A DNA stretch of 5,005 bases, from assembly GCA_937859855.1 (NCBI GenBank), contig CALMAR010000481.1, positions 1-5,005 on the forward strand. The letters run 5' to 3'. Positions 1 to 5,005 of this stretch are shown here, piece by piece. A model generated the notes under the pieces. It saw nothing but the letters and a program-made list of their open reading frames with translations. It was not told the origin of the DNA and did not search any database. The stretch comes from an uncultured Kineosporia sp. Lineage in GTDB: Bacteria; Actinomycetota; Actinomycetes; Actinomycetales; Kineosporiaceae. Both the position numbers and the translations under genes were made by a program. How positions within the stretch are numbered: position 1 is the first letter of the stretch; every line of letters begins with the position of its first letter.

Positions 1-96
1 CTCCGCGACCGTGGTCTGCTCGAAACCGCGCTCGCCGAAGAGGACGAGCGCGGCCTGCTCCAGCCGGCCGCGCGCGTCCGGCTCCCATCGGCCCAT
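1..96 (-). CDS. TetR/AcrR-family transcriptional regulator, N-terminal fragment (runs off left edge)
   Basis: Reading leftward from the ATG at 94-96 gives 32 uninterrupted codons to the window edge. The translation starts MGRWEPDARGRLEQAALVLF and continues GERGFEQTTVAE. This is the classic opening of a TetR N-terminal helix-turn-helix domain: helix 1 with the A-x-x-L-F pattern (about residues 12-20), the G-E-R-G-F turn (21-25), then the T-T-V-A-E start of helix 2. The ligand-binding C-terminal domain lies outside the window. An in-frame ATG at 127-129 would add 11 residues (MSAAVVIYHRR). I prefer the inner start because family homology begins there and the outer ATG lies inside a probable operator. 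The gene is divergent from the SDR gene at 189, the usual layout for a repressor controlling itself and its neighbour. The ligand cannot be inferred. Family is confident, target is inference. Confidence 0.85.
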   Translation of the reverse strand, partial: MGRWEPDARGRLEQAALVLFGERGFEQTTVAE

Positions 97-102
97 CCGC
101 CG

Positions 103-108
103 ATGATA
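103..108 (-). promoter_or_regulatory. Candidate -10 box for the TetR gene, implying a leaderless transcript
   Basis: On the minus strand these bases read TATCAT, five of six matching the TATAAT consensus. Only six bases (97-102) separate them from the ATG at 94-96, so transcription would begin at or next to the A of the start codon. Leaderless messages are common in actinobacteria, and no good Shine-Dalgarno sequence stands at a useful distance from this ATG. No convincing -35 box is seen. A second similar hexamer, TATCAC at 135-140 (minus strand), stands five bases from the alternative ATG at 127-129. The choice between the two is open. Confidence 0.35.
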
Positions 109-109
109 G

Positions 110-132
110 ATGACGACAGCGGCTGACATCAG
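110..132. promoter_or_regulatory. Putative TetR operator, site A (imperfect 23-bp inverted repeat)
   Basis: A 23-bp dyad centred on base 121, with 8 of 11 arm positions complementary. It matches site B (145-167) at 20 of 23 positions in the same orientation. The shared core is GACAGC, one variable base, then GCTGACATCAG (115-132). The site lies just upstream of the candidate -10 of the TetR gene and covers the alternative ATG at 127-129. It also sits where the -35 of the SDR promoter would fall, so bound protein could block both directions. The symmetry and repetition are seen directly. Assignment to the adjacent repressor is inference from position. Confidence 0.6.
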
Positions 133-138
133 TCGTGA

Positions 139-144
139 TAGTTT
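139..144 (+). promoter_or_regulatory. Candidate extended -10 box for the SDR gene
   Basis: TAGTTT fits the loose actinobacterial TAnnnT pattern and is preceded by TGA at 136-138, giving an extended -10 (TGn) arrangement. Transcription would start near 151, inside operator site B, leaving a leader of under 40 bases carrying the strong ribosome site at 178-184. No clear -35 hexamer is present 16-19 bases upstream, where site A lies. This is one plausible promoter only. Confidence 0.3.
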
Positions 145-167
145 CTGATGACAGCAGCTGACATCAG
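145..167. promoter_or_regulatory. Putative TetR operator, site B (near-perfect 23-bp inverted repeat)
   Basis: Arms CTGATGACAGC (145-155) and GCTGACATCAG (157-167) flank a central A at 156. Ten of eleven arm positions are complementary, the only break being the seventh base of each arm. This is much more symmetric than expected by chance and is typical in size for a TetR-family operator. Site A repeats it 35 bp to the left (centre to centre), about three and a third helical turns. It lies between the candidate SDR -10 and its ribosome site, where binding would block transcription start. Confidence 0.7.
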
Positions 168-177
168 ATTCACCACC

Positions 178-184
178 AGGAGGT
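178..184 (+). promoter_or_regulatory. Shine-Dalgarno sequence fixing the SDR start
   Basis: AGGAGGT is a seven-base match to the 16S rRNA anti-Shine-Dalgarno sequence, four bases before the ATG at 189-191. It selects this ATG over the out-of-frame ATG at 148, which lies inside operator site B. Confidence 0.85.
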
Positions 185-188
185 CTTC

Positions 189-1106
189 ATGCGCGTGTTC
201 GTCACCGGCGCGTCCGGCTGGATCGGCTCCGCCGTCGTCCCGGAGCTCCTCGACGCCGGTCATCAGGTCGTCGGGCTGGCCCGGTCGGACGCCTCGGCAG
301 CCGCCCTGGCAGAGGTCGGGGCCGAGGTGCATCGCGGCAGCCTGGACGACCTCGACAGCCTGCGCGATGCGGCAGCCGCGGCGGACGGCGTCGTCCACCT
401 GGCGTTCAAGCACGACATCGCGTTCTCCGGCGACTTCCAGGGCGCCGTCGACGCGGACCGCCACGCCATCGAGACGCTCGGCGGGGCGCTGGAGGGGTCC
501 GACCGACCCTTCGTCATCGCCTCCGGGATCCTCGGGCTGGCACCGGGCCGGGTGGCGACCGAACGGGACGGGCAGCAGCCCGACCCGGCCGCGGCCCCGA
601 CCCGGCTGTCCAACGCGCAGCTCACGCTGTCGTTCGCCGCACGCGGCGTCCGCTCGTCCGTGCTGCGGCTGCCCCCGACGGTGCACGGCGAGGGCGACAA
701 CGGGTTCATGGCGGCGCTGGTCGGCATCGCACGGGGCAGGGGCGTTTCCGGCTACCTCGGCGACGGTTCCAATCGCTGGCCCGCGGTGCACCGGTTCGAT
801 GCCGCCCGCCTGTTCCGGCTGGTGCTGGAGCAGGCGCCGGCGGGATCGACCCTGCACGCGGTCGCGGACGAGGGCGTGCCGATCCGCGACATCGCCGAAG
901 TGATCGGGCGCCGGCTGGACCTGCCGGTGGTCCCCGTCGCCGCCGGGGACGCGGGCGAGCACTTCGACTGGCTGGGGCGCTTCCTCGCGCTGGACAGCCC
1001 TGCTTCCAGCGAGCAGACCCGCGAGCTGCTGGACTGGCGGCCCGCGCATCCTGGGCTGATGGACGACCTCGACAAGGGCCACTACTTCGACGAGCCGCCC
1101 GCGTGA
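189..1106 (+). CDS. Atypical short-chain dehydrogenase/reductase (NAD-dependent epimerase/dehydratase-like, 305 aa)
   Basis: The protein opens MRVFVTGASGWIGSAVV, with the dinucleotide-binding glycine motif T-G-A-S-G-W-I-G at residues 6-13 in the TGxxGxxG form of extended and atypical SDRs. Arg32-Ser33 after the second beta strand (GLARSD) favours NADP(H), by inference. The acidic turn SLDDL (51-55) and VVHLAF (68-73) continue the Rossmann fold, and SG at 112-113 occupies the usual catalytic-serine strand. The Tyr-x-x-x-Lys active-site pair is absent: the expected helix reads RLSNAQLTLSF (from residue 139), with no tyrosine. Atypical SDR subgroups lacking these residues are known, so it may be a reductase with another chemistry or a binding or sensor protein. 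Length is normal and the frame intact. It starts behind a strong ribosome site, is divergent from the TetR gene, and is probably repressed by it. Substrate unknown. Confidence 0.88.
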   Translation: MRVFVTGASGWIGSAVVPELLDAGHQVVGLARSDASAAALAEVGAEVHRGSLDDLDSLRDAAAAADGVVHLAFKHDIAFSGDFQGAVDADRHAIETLGGALEGSDRPFVIASGILGLAPGRVATERDGQQPDPAAAPTRLSNAQLTLSFAARGVRSSVLRLPPTVHGEGDNGFMAALVGIARGRGVSGYLGDGSNRWPAVHRFDAARLFRLVLEQAPAGSTLHAVADEGVPIRDIAEVIGRRLDLPVVPVAAGDAGEHFDWLGRFLALDSPASSEQTRELLDWRPAHPGLMDDLDKGHYFDEPPA

Positions 1107-1250
1107 GGGCTGTGCTCGACGCGGCAGAAGCGGAAACGGCCGTCCGCTCTGTCGGTTGCCGACGCGTTGAGGTTAGGTTCACCACATCGACGGGTGCCCG
1201 CCAGGCATCGGGCTCGAGTCACAATCTGGCAGTGGCCGAGGGAGGTTGCC
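1107..1250. other. Intergenic gap between the SDR gene and ppsR
   Basis: This 144-bp gap holds no credible gene. A small perfect hairpin, GTCGG-TTG-CCGAC, lies at 1151-1163. A weaker five-base stem (GCGGA 1130-1134, TCCGC 1143-1147) precedes it. Neither has a T-run, so termination of the SDR message is possible but unproven. The ppsR promoter must lie here if ppsR is not co-transcribed with the SDR. Weak candidates are TAGGTT at 1174-1179 (TAnnnT type) and CACAAT at 1220-1225, neither with a good -35 box. Confidence 0.4.
1238..1245 (+). promoter_or_regulatory. Shine-Dalgarno sequence fixing the GTG start of ppsR
   Basis: GAGGGAGG, with core GGGAGG at 1240-1245, stands five bases before GTG at 1251-1253. 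The frame is open further upstream to a TTG at 1167, but that start has no such site and the added 28 residues do not resemble the family. The GTG is therefore chosen. Confidence 0.8.
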
Positions 1251-2105
1251 GTGGATCCGTCGCCCGTCCCGGTGTTCTTCCTGTCCGACAGCACCGGCAT
1301 CAGCGCCGAGACCATGGGCAATGCGCTGCTCCTGCAGTTCCCTGACCTGTACTTCGACCGCACGTTGATCCCGTTCATTGCCACCGTCGAGCAGGCCAGG
1401 GAGGTGGTGGCCTCGCTGGACCGGACGATGGAGACCAGCCCGGTCACCCCGGTCGCGTTCTCCACCGCGGCGGCCGACGACATCCGCACCGAACTGGGCA
1501 AGACCCGGATGCCTATGATCGACTTCTTCGATCTGCACATGTCGCGGGTCGAGGCGGTGCTCGGCCAGAAGGGTGTGCGCAAGGCGGGCAAGTTGCACGG
1601 CGTCGGCGAGATCAAGCGCTACAACCAGCGGATGGCCGCCGTGGAGTACGCCATCGAGCATGACGACGGTCAGAGTGCGCGGGCGCTGGACAAGGCCGAT
1701 GTCGTCCTGATCGCGCCGTCCCGGTGCGGGAAGACGCCGACCACCATGTACCTGGCGTTGCAGCACGGCATCTTCGTGGCCAACTACCCCCTGGTCGACG
1801 AGGACCTGACCAGCACCGACCTGCCGGGCCTGCTGCACGAGTACCGGGACCGCTGTTTCGGGATCACCAGCACTGCCGCCCGGCTGAGCACCGTGCGCAC
1901 CGAGCGGCGCCCGCACTCCCGGTACGCCTCGATGGAGCAGGTCGGCTACGAGTTGCGCCGGGCCGAGGCGATGTACGCGGCGAACCGGATCCCGGCCGTC
2001 GACTCGTCCAGCAAGTCCGTGGAGGAGATGTCCGCCGTGATCCTCCAGCACCTCTCCAGCAGTCGTGCAACCAGCAGGTCGTCCACCAGGAGGAACTCGC
2101 GATGA
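1251..2105 (+). CDS. ppsR: Phosphoenolpyruvate synthase regulatory protein (PSRP/DUF299 bifunctional kinase/phosphotransferase)
   Basis: 284 residues from a GTG start, close to the family's usual 270-280. The family inactivates PEP synthase by ADP-dependent phosphorylation of a threonine and restores it by phosphate-dependent removal that releases pyrophosphate. Visible signatures: the N-terminal block [20 protein letters not shown] (residues 8-27); the P-loop-like motif [11 protein letters not shown] with Lys161; [19 protein letters not shown] directly after it; and the C-terminal block [19 protein letters not shown] followed by a helix ending [10 protein letters not shown]. These match the E. 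coli PpsR (YdiA) pattern closely by recollection. The first P-loop residue is Ala155 rather than the glycine I expect. The last 16 residues (269-284) are Ser/Arg-rich and look non-conserved; their codons carry the ppsA ribosome site. The stop overlaps the ppsA start as ATGA. The adjacent ppsA makes PEP synthase, not pyruvate phosphate dikinase, the likely target. Confidence 0.95.
   Translation: MDPSPVPVFFLSDSTGISAETMGNALLLQFPDLYFDRTLIPFIATVEQAREVVASLDRTMETSPVTPVAFSTAAADDIRTELGKTRMPMIDFFDLHMSRVEAVLGQKGVRKAGKLHGVGEIKRYNQRMAAVEYAIEHDDGQSARALDKADVVLIAPSRCGKTPTTMYLALQHGIFVANYPLVDEDLTSTDLPGLLHEYRDRCFGITSTAARLSTVRTERRPHSRYASMEQVGYELRRAEAMYAANRIPAVDSSSKSVEEMSAVILQHLSSSRATSRSSTRRNSR
2088..2094 (+). 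promoter_or_regulatory. Shine-Dalgarno sequence for ppsA, inside the ppsR coding end
   Basis: AGGAGGA lies within the last codons of ppsR, with its AGGAGG core ending eight bases before the ppsA ATG at 2102-2104. Together with the ATGA overlap (2102-2105) it indicates translational coupling. It also selects this ATG within a frame that stays open back to 1724. Confidence 0.85.
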
Positions 2106-4501
2106 GTGACGCACCGTCGACCGTGATGTGGTTCTCCGCCCTGGGGATGGCGGACCTGGAGGACGTGGGCGGCAAGAACGCCTCGCTCGGCGAGATGATT
2201 AGCAACCTGGCGGAGGCCGGGGTGCGGGTGCCGGACGGGTTCGCGACCACGGCGCAGGCCTACCGGGACTTCGTCGCCCAGGAGGGCCTGGCGGAGAAGA
2301 TCACCGATCTGATGCGCGACCTGGACACCGACGACGTCGAGGCGCTGGCCCGGGTCGGCGAGGCGGTCCGCAAGGCGATCGTGGAGCAGCCGCTGCAGCC
2401 GGAGCTGGAACAGGCGGTGCGCGAGGCGTACCAGAAGCTCGCCGGTGAGGCGGGTCACGAGGCGTCGTTCGCGGTCCGCTCCTCCGCCACGGCCGAGGAC
2501 CTGCCGGACGCCTCCTTCGCCGGACAGCAGGAGACGTTCCTGAACATCCGCGGCATCGAGGCCGTGCTGCGGGCTGTGCACGAGGTGTTCGCGTCGCTGT
2601 ACAACGACCGGGCGATCGCCTACCGGGTGCACCACGGATTCGAGCACGAGCACGTGGCGCTGTCCGCCGGAGTGCAGAAAATGGTCCGCTCGGATCTCGC
2701 CGCCTCCGGCGTGATGTTCACCATCGACACCGAATCCGGCTTCGACCAGGCCGTTTTCGTCACCGCCGCGTACGGGCTGGGCGAGGGCGTGGTGCAGGGC
2801 GCGGTGAACCCGGACGAGTGGTACGCCTGGAAACCGGGGCTGGCGAACGGCAAACCCGCCGTCCTGCACCGCGGGCTCGGCGCCAAGGCCACGAAGATGG
2901 TGTTCACCGACGACGCGGAGGTCGGCCGGACCACCGAGTTCGTGGACGTCGACGCCGCCGACCGCACCCGGTTCTGCCTGGAGGATGACGAGGTCGAGGC
3001 GCTGGCCCGGCTGGCGGTCAGCATCGAGCAGCACTACGGCCGGCCGATGGACATCGAGTGGGGCAAGGACGGCATCGACGGGCAGCTGTACATCCTGCAG
3101 GCTCGGCCGGAGACGGTGCAGGCACGCCGCTCGGCGACGTCGCTGCAGCGGTTCCGGATCGGTGGCGACGCGTCGTCCCGCACCGTGCTGGCGGAGGGCC
3201 GGGCGATCGGGCAGAAGGCGGGCGCCGGCCCGGTGCGGGTGCTGCAGTCCGCGGACCAGATGCGCGACTTCAACGCCGGCGAGGTCCTGGTCGCGGACAT
3301 GACCGACCCCGACTGGGAACCGATCATGAAGCGGGCCAGTGCGATCGTCACCAACCGCGGCGGTCGGACCTGCCACGCCGCGATCATCGCGCGCGAGCTC
3401 GGCATCCCCGCCGTCGTCGGAACACGTTCCGCGACCGACGTCCTGGACGACGGGCGGGAGGTCACGGTGTCCTGCGCGGAAGGGGACACCGGGTACGTCT
3501 ACGAGAGCCTGCTGGAGGTGCAGGTCGACGAGACCGACCTGGGTGCGATGCCGCCGATCGACGTCGGGATCATGATGAACGTCGGGACGCCGGACCAGGC
3601 CTTCGGGTTCTCCCGGCTGCCGAACGCCGGGGTCGGGCTGGCCCGGCTGGAGTTCATCATCAACCGGCAGATCGGGATCCACCCGAAGGCTCTGCTGGAG
3701 CACGCCGCCGGCACGCTCGCCGACGACGACCCCGAGCTGGCCCGCGAGATCACCGATGCGGTGGCGGCCTATGACGGCCCGCGGGAGTTCTTCGTACGGC
3801 GGGTTGCGGAAGGGGTCTCGACGATCGCTGCGGCGTTCCACCCCAAGCCGGTGATCGTGCGGATGTCGGACTTCAAGTCCAACGAGTACGCCAACCTGGT
3901 CGGCGGCCCGCGGTACGAGCCGCACGAGGAGAACCCGATGATCGGCTACCGCGGCGCGTCGCGGTACCTGTCGGAGGACTTCGCCGACTGCTTCGCGATG
4001 GAGGCCGAGGCGCTTCTGCGCGTCCGCGACACGATGGGGCTGACCAACGTCAAGGTGATGATCCCGTTCGTCCGCACCGTCAGGGAGGCCCGCGGCGTGG
4101 TCGACCTGCTCGCCGAGCACGGCCTGCGACGCGGCGAGAACGACCTCCAGGTGATCATGATGTGCGAGCTGCCGTCGAACGCGGTGATCGCCGAGGCGTT
4201 CCTGGAGCACTTCGACGGGTTCTCCATCGGGTCCAACGACATGACCCAGCTCACGCTCGGCCTGGACCGCGACTCCGCTCTGGTCGCAGCGGGTTTCGAC
4301 GAGCGAGACCCGGCCGTGCTGCACATGCTCGAACTGGCCATCGCGGCCTGCAAGAAGCAGGGCAAGTACATCGGGATCTGCGGCCAAGGCCCGTCGGATC
4401 ATGCGGACCTGGCCGCCTGGCTGCTCGACCGGCATGTCGACACCATGTCGCTGAATCCCGACACCGTCGTCGACACCTGGCTCGCCCTGGGATCTCGGTA
4501 G
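2102..4501 (+). CDS. ppsA: Phosphoenolpyruvate synthase (pyruvate, water dikinase), 799 aa
   Basis: Converts ATP, pyruvate and water to AMP, PEP and phosphate in the cytoplasm, feeding gluconeogenesis. All three family domains are present in order. The N-terminal ATP-grasp domain (about 15-345) begins at [10 protein letters not shown] (Lys25) and has [20 protein letters not shown] with Arg126. The swivelling phosphohistidine domain (about 385-470) includes [15 protein letters not shown] (from 393) and [18 protein letters not shown], with catalytic His425 and regulatory Thr423. The C-terminal PEP/pyruvate barrel (about 485-795) includes [14 protein letters not shown] (Arg515), [17 protein letters not shown] (Arg587), MMCELPSNA (Glu689, likely metal ligand), GSNDMTQL (Asn712, Asp713) and [10 protein letters not shown] with the conserved acid/base Cys760. 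Length is near the 792 residues of the E. coli enzyme and nothing is truncated. Thr423-Cys-His425 corresponds to the E. coli Thr419/His421 pair targeted by PpsR. It is co-translated with ppsR. Confidence 0.98.
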   Translation: MSDAPSTVMWFSALGMADLEDVGGKNASLGEMISNLAEAGVRVPDGFATTAQAYRDFVAQEGLAEKITDLMRDLDTDDVEALARVGEAVRKAIVEQPLQPELEQAVREAYQKLAGEAGHEASFAVRSSATAEDLPDASFAGQQETFLNIRGIEAVLRAVHEVFASLYNDRAIAYRVHHGFEHEHVALSAGVQKMVRSDLAASGVMFTIDTESGFDQAVFVTAAYGLGEGVVQGAVNPDEWYAWKPGLANGKPAVLHRGLGAKATKMVFTDDAEVGRTTEFVDVDAADRTRFCLEDDEVEALARLAVSIEQHYGRPMDIEWGKDGIDGQLYILQARPETVQARRSATSLQRFRIGGDASSRTVLAEGRAIGQKAGAGPVRVLQSADQMRDFNAGEVLVADMTDPDWEPIMKRASAIVTNRGGRTCHAAIIARELGIPAVVGTRSATDVLDDGREVTVSCAEGDTGYVYESLLEVQVDETDLGAMPPIDVGIMMNVGTPDQAFGFSRLPNAGVGLARLEFIINRQIGIHPKALLEHAAGTLADDDPELAREITDAVAAYDGPREFFVRRVAEGVSTIAAAFHPKPVIVRMSDFKSNEYANLVGGPRYEPHEENPMIGYRGASRYLSEDFADCFAMEAEALLRVRDTMGLTNVKVMIPFVRTVREARGVVDLLAEHGLRRGENDLQVIMMCELPSNAVIAEAFLEHFDGFSIGSNDMTQLTLGLDRDSALVAAGFDERDPAVLHMLELAIAACKKQGKYIGICGQGPSDHADLAAWLLDRHVDTMSLNPDTVVDTWLALGSR

Positions 4502-4503
4502 CG

Positions 4504-4533
4504 TGGTTTCTCGGCCCAGCAGACCGAGAACCA
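4504..4533 (+). terminator. Possible hairpin terminator of the ppsR-ppsA message
   Basis: Begins two bases after the ppsA stop. The left arm TGGTTTCTCGG (4504-4514) pairs with CCGAGAACCA (4524-4533), giving ten base pairs with one bulged T around a nine-base loop. There is no downstream T-tract, as is common for hairpin ends in high-GC actinobacteria, so it could terminate transcription or only protect the 3' end. Confidence 0.45.
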
Positions 4534-4616
4534 GCCTGTACTTCCGACCATTCCGACCAAGCCGGCCTCCGCGTCACCTCTGGCCGGCCCGCCCGCGTGG
4601 AATTCCTCCGCCCCAG

Positions 4617-4632
4617 ACCTGGCCGTCCAGGT
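4617..4632. terminator. Small perfect hairpin in the convergent region
   Basis: ACCTGG (4617-4622), loop CCGT, CCAGGT (4627-4632): six perfect pairs and a four-base loop. Lying between two genes that converge, it could act on either transcript. There is no T-run on either side, so function is uncertain. Confidence 0.25.
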
Positions 4633-4742
4633 GGTATGCGGTTCCTGTTCGACGTCGGGTCCGCGCGGCCTTCATGTCCACCACGGTGCGCTATCTCAAG
4701 GACGGCCACCGAGAACGACCGGCAGGACTGGTCATGCGTGTG

Positions 4743-5005
4743 TCACCAGTTGGCGGGGAAGGACTCGACCTGCCGCAAGGGGGTGCTGCCGCGGTATCGC
4801 GGTGGGCCGGGCAGCTGGATTCGCGGCAGGCGGCTGAGCAACATGGGCAGGGCTATCCGGGCGTGCATGCGGGCAAGGGGGGCGCCCAAGCAGAACGTGG
4901 CTCCTGCGGAGAAGGCCAGGTGCGGGTTGGGGTTTCGGGTGGGATCGAAGGTATCCGGATCGGAGAAGGTTCCCGGGTCTCGATTGGCGGCGGCGTAGGC
5001 AAGGT
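4743..5005 (-). CDS. Cytochrome P450, C-terminal fragment (runs off right edge)
   Basis: The minus-strand frame gives 86 complete codons ending at the TGA in 4743-4745; the N-terminal part lies beyond 5005. Visible P450 landmarks in order: AAANRDPGTFSDPDTFDPTR, containing the ANRDP strand and the conserved F-D-x-x-R meander; NPHLAF; the haem-binding loop FSAGATFCLGAPLAR, whose Cys (codon 4890-4892) is the predicted haem-iron ligand; the L-helix; and a C-terminus LRQVESFPANW typical of bacterial class I P450s. Such enzymes take electrons from a ferredoxin and oxidise small molecules; no ferredoxin gene is in view. Two positions differ from the F-G-x-G-x-[HR]-x-C-L-G consensus: Ser replaces the first Gly and Thr replaces the His/Arg that normally contacts a haem propionate. 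The reading frame shows no break in this portion. Convergent with ppsA and probably unrelated to it. Substrate cannot be inferred. Confidence 0.9.
   Translation of the reverse strand, partial: LAYAAANRDPGTFSDPDTFDPTRNPNPHLAFSAGATFCLGAPLARMHARIALPMLLSRLPRIQLPGPPRYRGSTPLRQVESFPANW

Larger units (their letters stand above)
4502..4742. other. Convergent intergenic region between ppsA and the P450 gene
   Basis: About 240 bp with no translation I recognise on either strand. Short frames such as the plus-strand one from 4674 run antisense into the P450 and have no ribosome site. Three inverted repeats occur: 4504-4533 (listed separately), 4561-4588 (perfect 7-bp arms GCCGGCC/GGCCGGC around 14 bases) and 4617-4632 (perfect ACCTGG-CCGT-CCAGGT hairpin). 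TTCCGACCA is repeated in tandem at 4542-4550 and 4551-4559. None of the hairpins is followed by a T-run. Confidence 0.5.

Noticed and set aside
129..1082. A 317-codon minus-strand frame opposite the SDR gene
   Set aside because: An antisense shadow of the SDR with no domain signature; the real minus-strand gene here is the TetR fragment ending at the left edge.
1167..1250. Extension of ppsR to a TTG start
   Set aside because: The 28 added residues have no family resemblance and the TTG lacks a ribosome site, while the GTG at 1251 has a good one.
1103..1345. An 80-codon frame starting GTGA over the SDR stop
   Set aside because: The overlap looks like coupling, but the frame runs about 95 bp into ppsR, has shadow-like composition and matches nothing known.
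1724..2101. Upstream extension of the ppsA frame by 126 codons
   Set aside because: It overlaps ppsR in another frame, its translation is Arg/Pro-rich nonsense, and the ATG at 2102 has a strong ribosome site and begins the conserved family N-terminus.
1946..4435. An 829-codon open frame on the minus strand opposite ppsA
   Set aside because: It lies opposite the confidently identified PpsA and has the Arg/Val/His/Gly-rich composition of an antisense shadow in G+C-rich DNA. It contains no recognisable domain.
4789..4802. Perfect CCGCG-GTAT-CGCGG hairpin
   Set aside because: It lies inside the P450 coding region, has no T-run, and such short GC stems are expected by chance at this base composition.
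4162..4998. A 278-codon plus-strand frame spanning the ppsA end, the intergenic gap and the P450 region
   Set aside because: It is out of frame with ppsA and antisense to the P450. Its composition is that of a chance frame and it has no ribosome site at its start.
4674..5005. An open plus-strand frame beginning MSTTVRYLKDGH and running to the window edge
   Set aside because: From 4743 it is codon-aligned antisense to the clear P450 sequence, and the Gly-rich remainder reflects the complementary codons.

Overview
The window is very G+C-rich, strongly biased to G/C at third codon positions, uses one GTG start, and its proteins resemble actinobacterial families. The source is most likely a high-GC actinomycete, but genus cannot be read from this stretch. 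No tRNA, rRNA, CRISPR array, insertion sequence or other mobile element is visible. The genes are chromosomal metabolic types rather than an obvious accessory island.

Left part (1-1106): a divergent pair. The N-terminal 32 codons of a TetR-family repressor run leftward off the edge, and a 305-residue atypical short-chain dehydrogenase/reductase (SDR) runs rightward. The ~90 bp between them holds two tandem copies of a 23-bp inverted repeat, centred 35 bp apart. They overlap the probable promoters of both genes and look like paired operators for the repressor. This is the best regulatory signal in the window.

Centre (1251-4501): a tight two-gene unit, ppsR then ppsA, overlapping by ATGA. PpsA (799 aa) makes phosphoenolpyruvate from pyruvate and ATP, the entry step to gluconeogenesis from pyruvate or lactate. 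PpsR (284 aa) is the bifunctional kinase/phosphotransferase that switches PpsA off and on by acting on the threonine two residues before the catalytic histidine. Both target residues (Thr423, His425) are intact. Enzyme and switch are therefore made from one message, with translational coupling.

Right part (4502-5005): about 240 bp of apparently non-coding DNA with three inverted repeats sits between convergent genes. After it comes the C-terminal 86 codons of a cytochrome P450 on the minus strand, running off the right edge. Its haem-cysteine signature is recognisable but departs from consensus at two normally conserved positions.

I see no clearly undescribed system. The points most worth following are the twin operator in the TetR/SDR promoter region, the non-consensus P450 haem loop, and the fused control of ppsR-ppsA expression.
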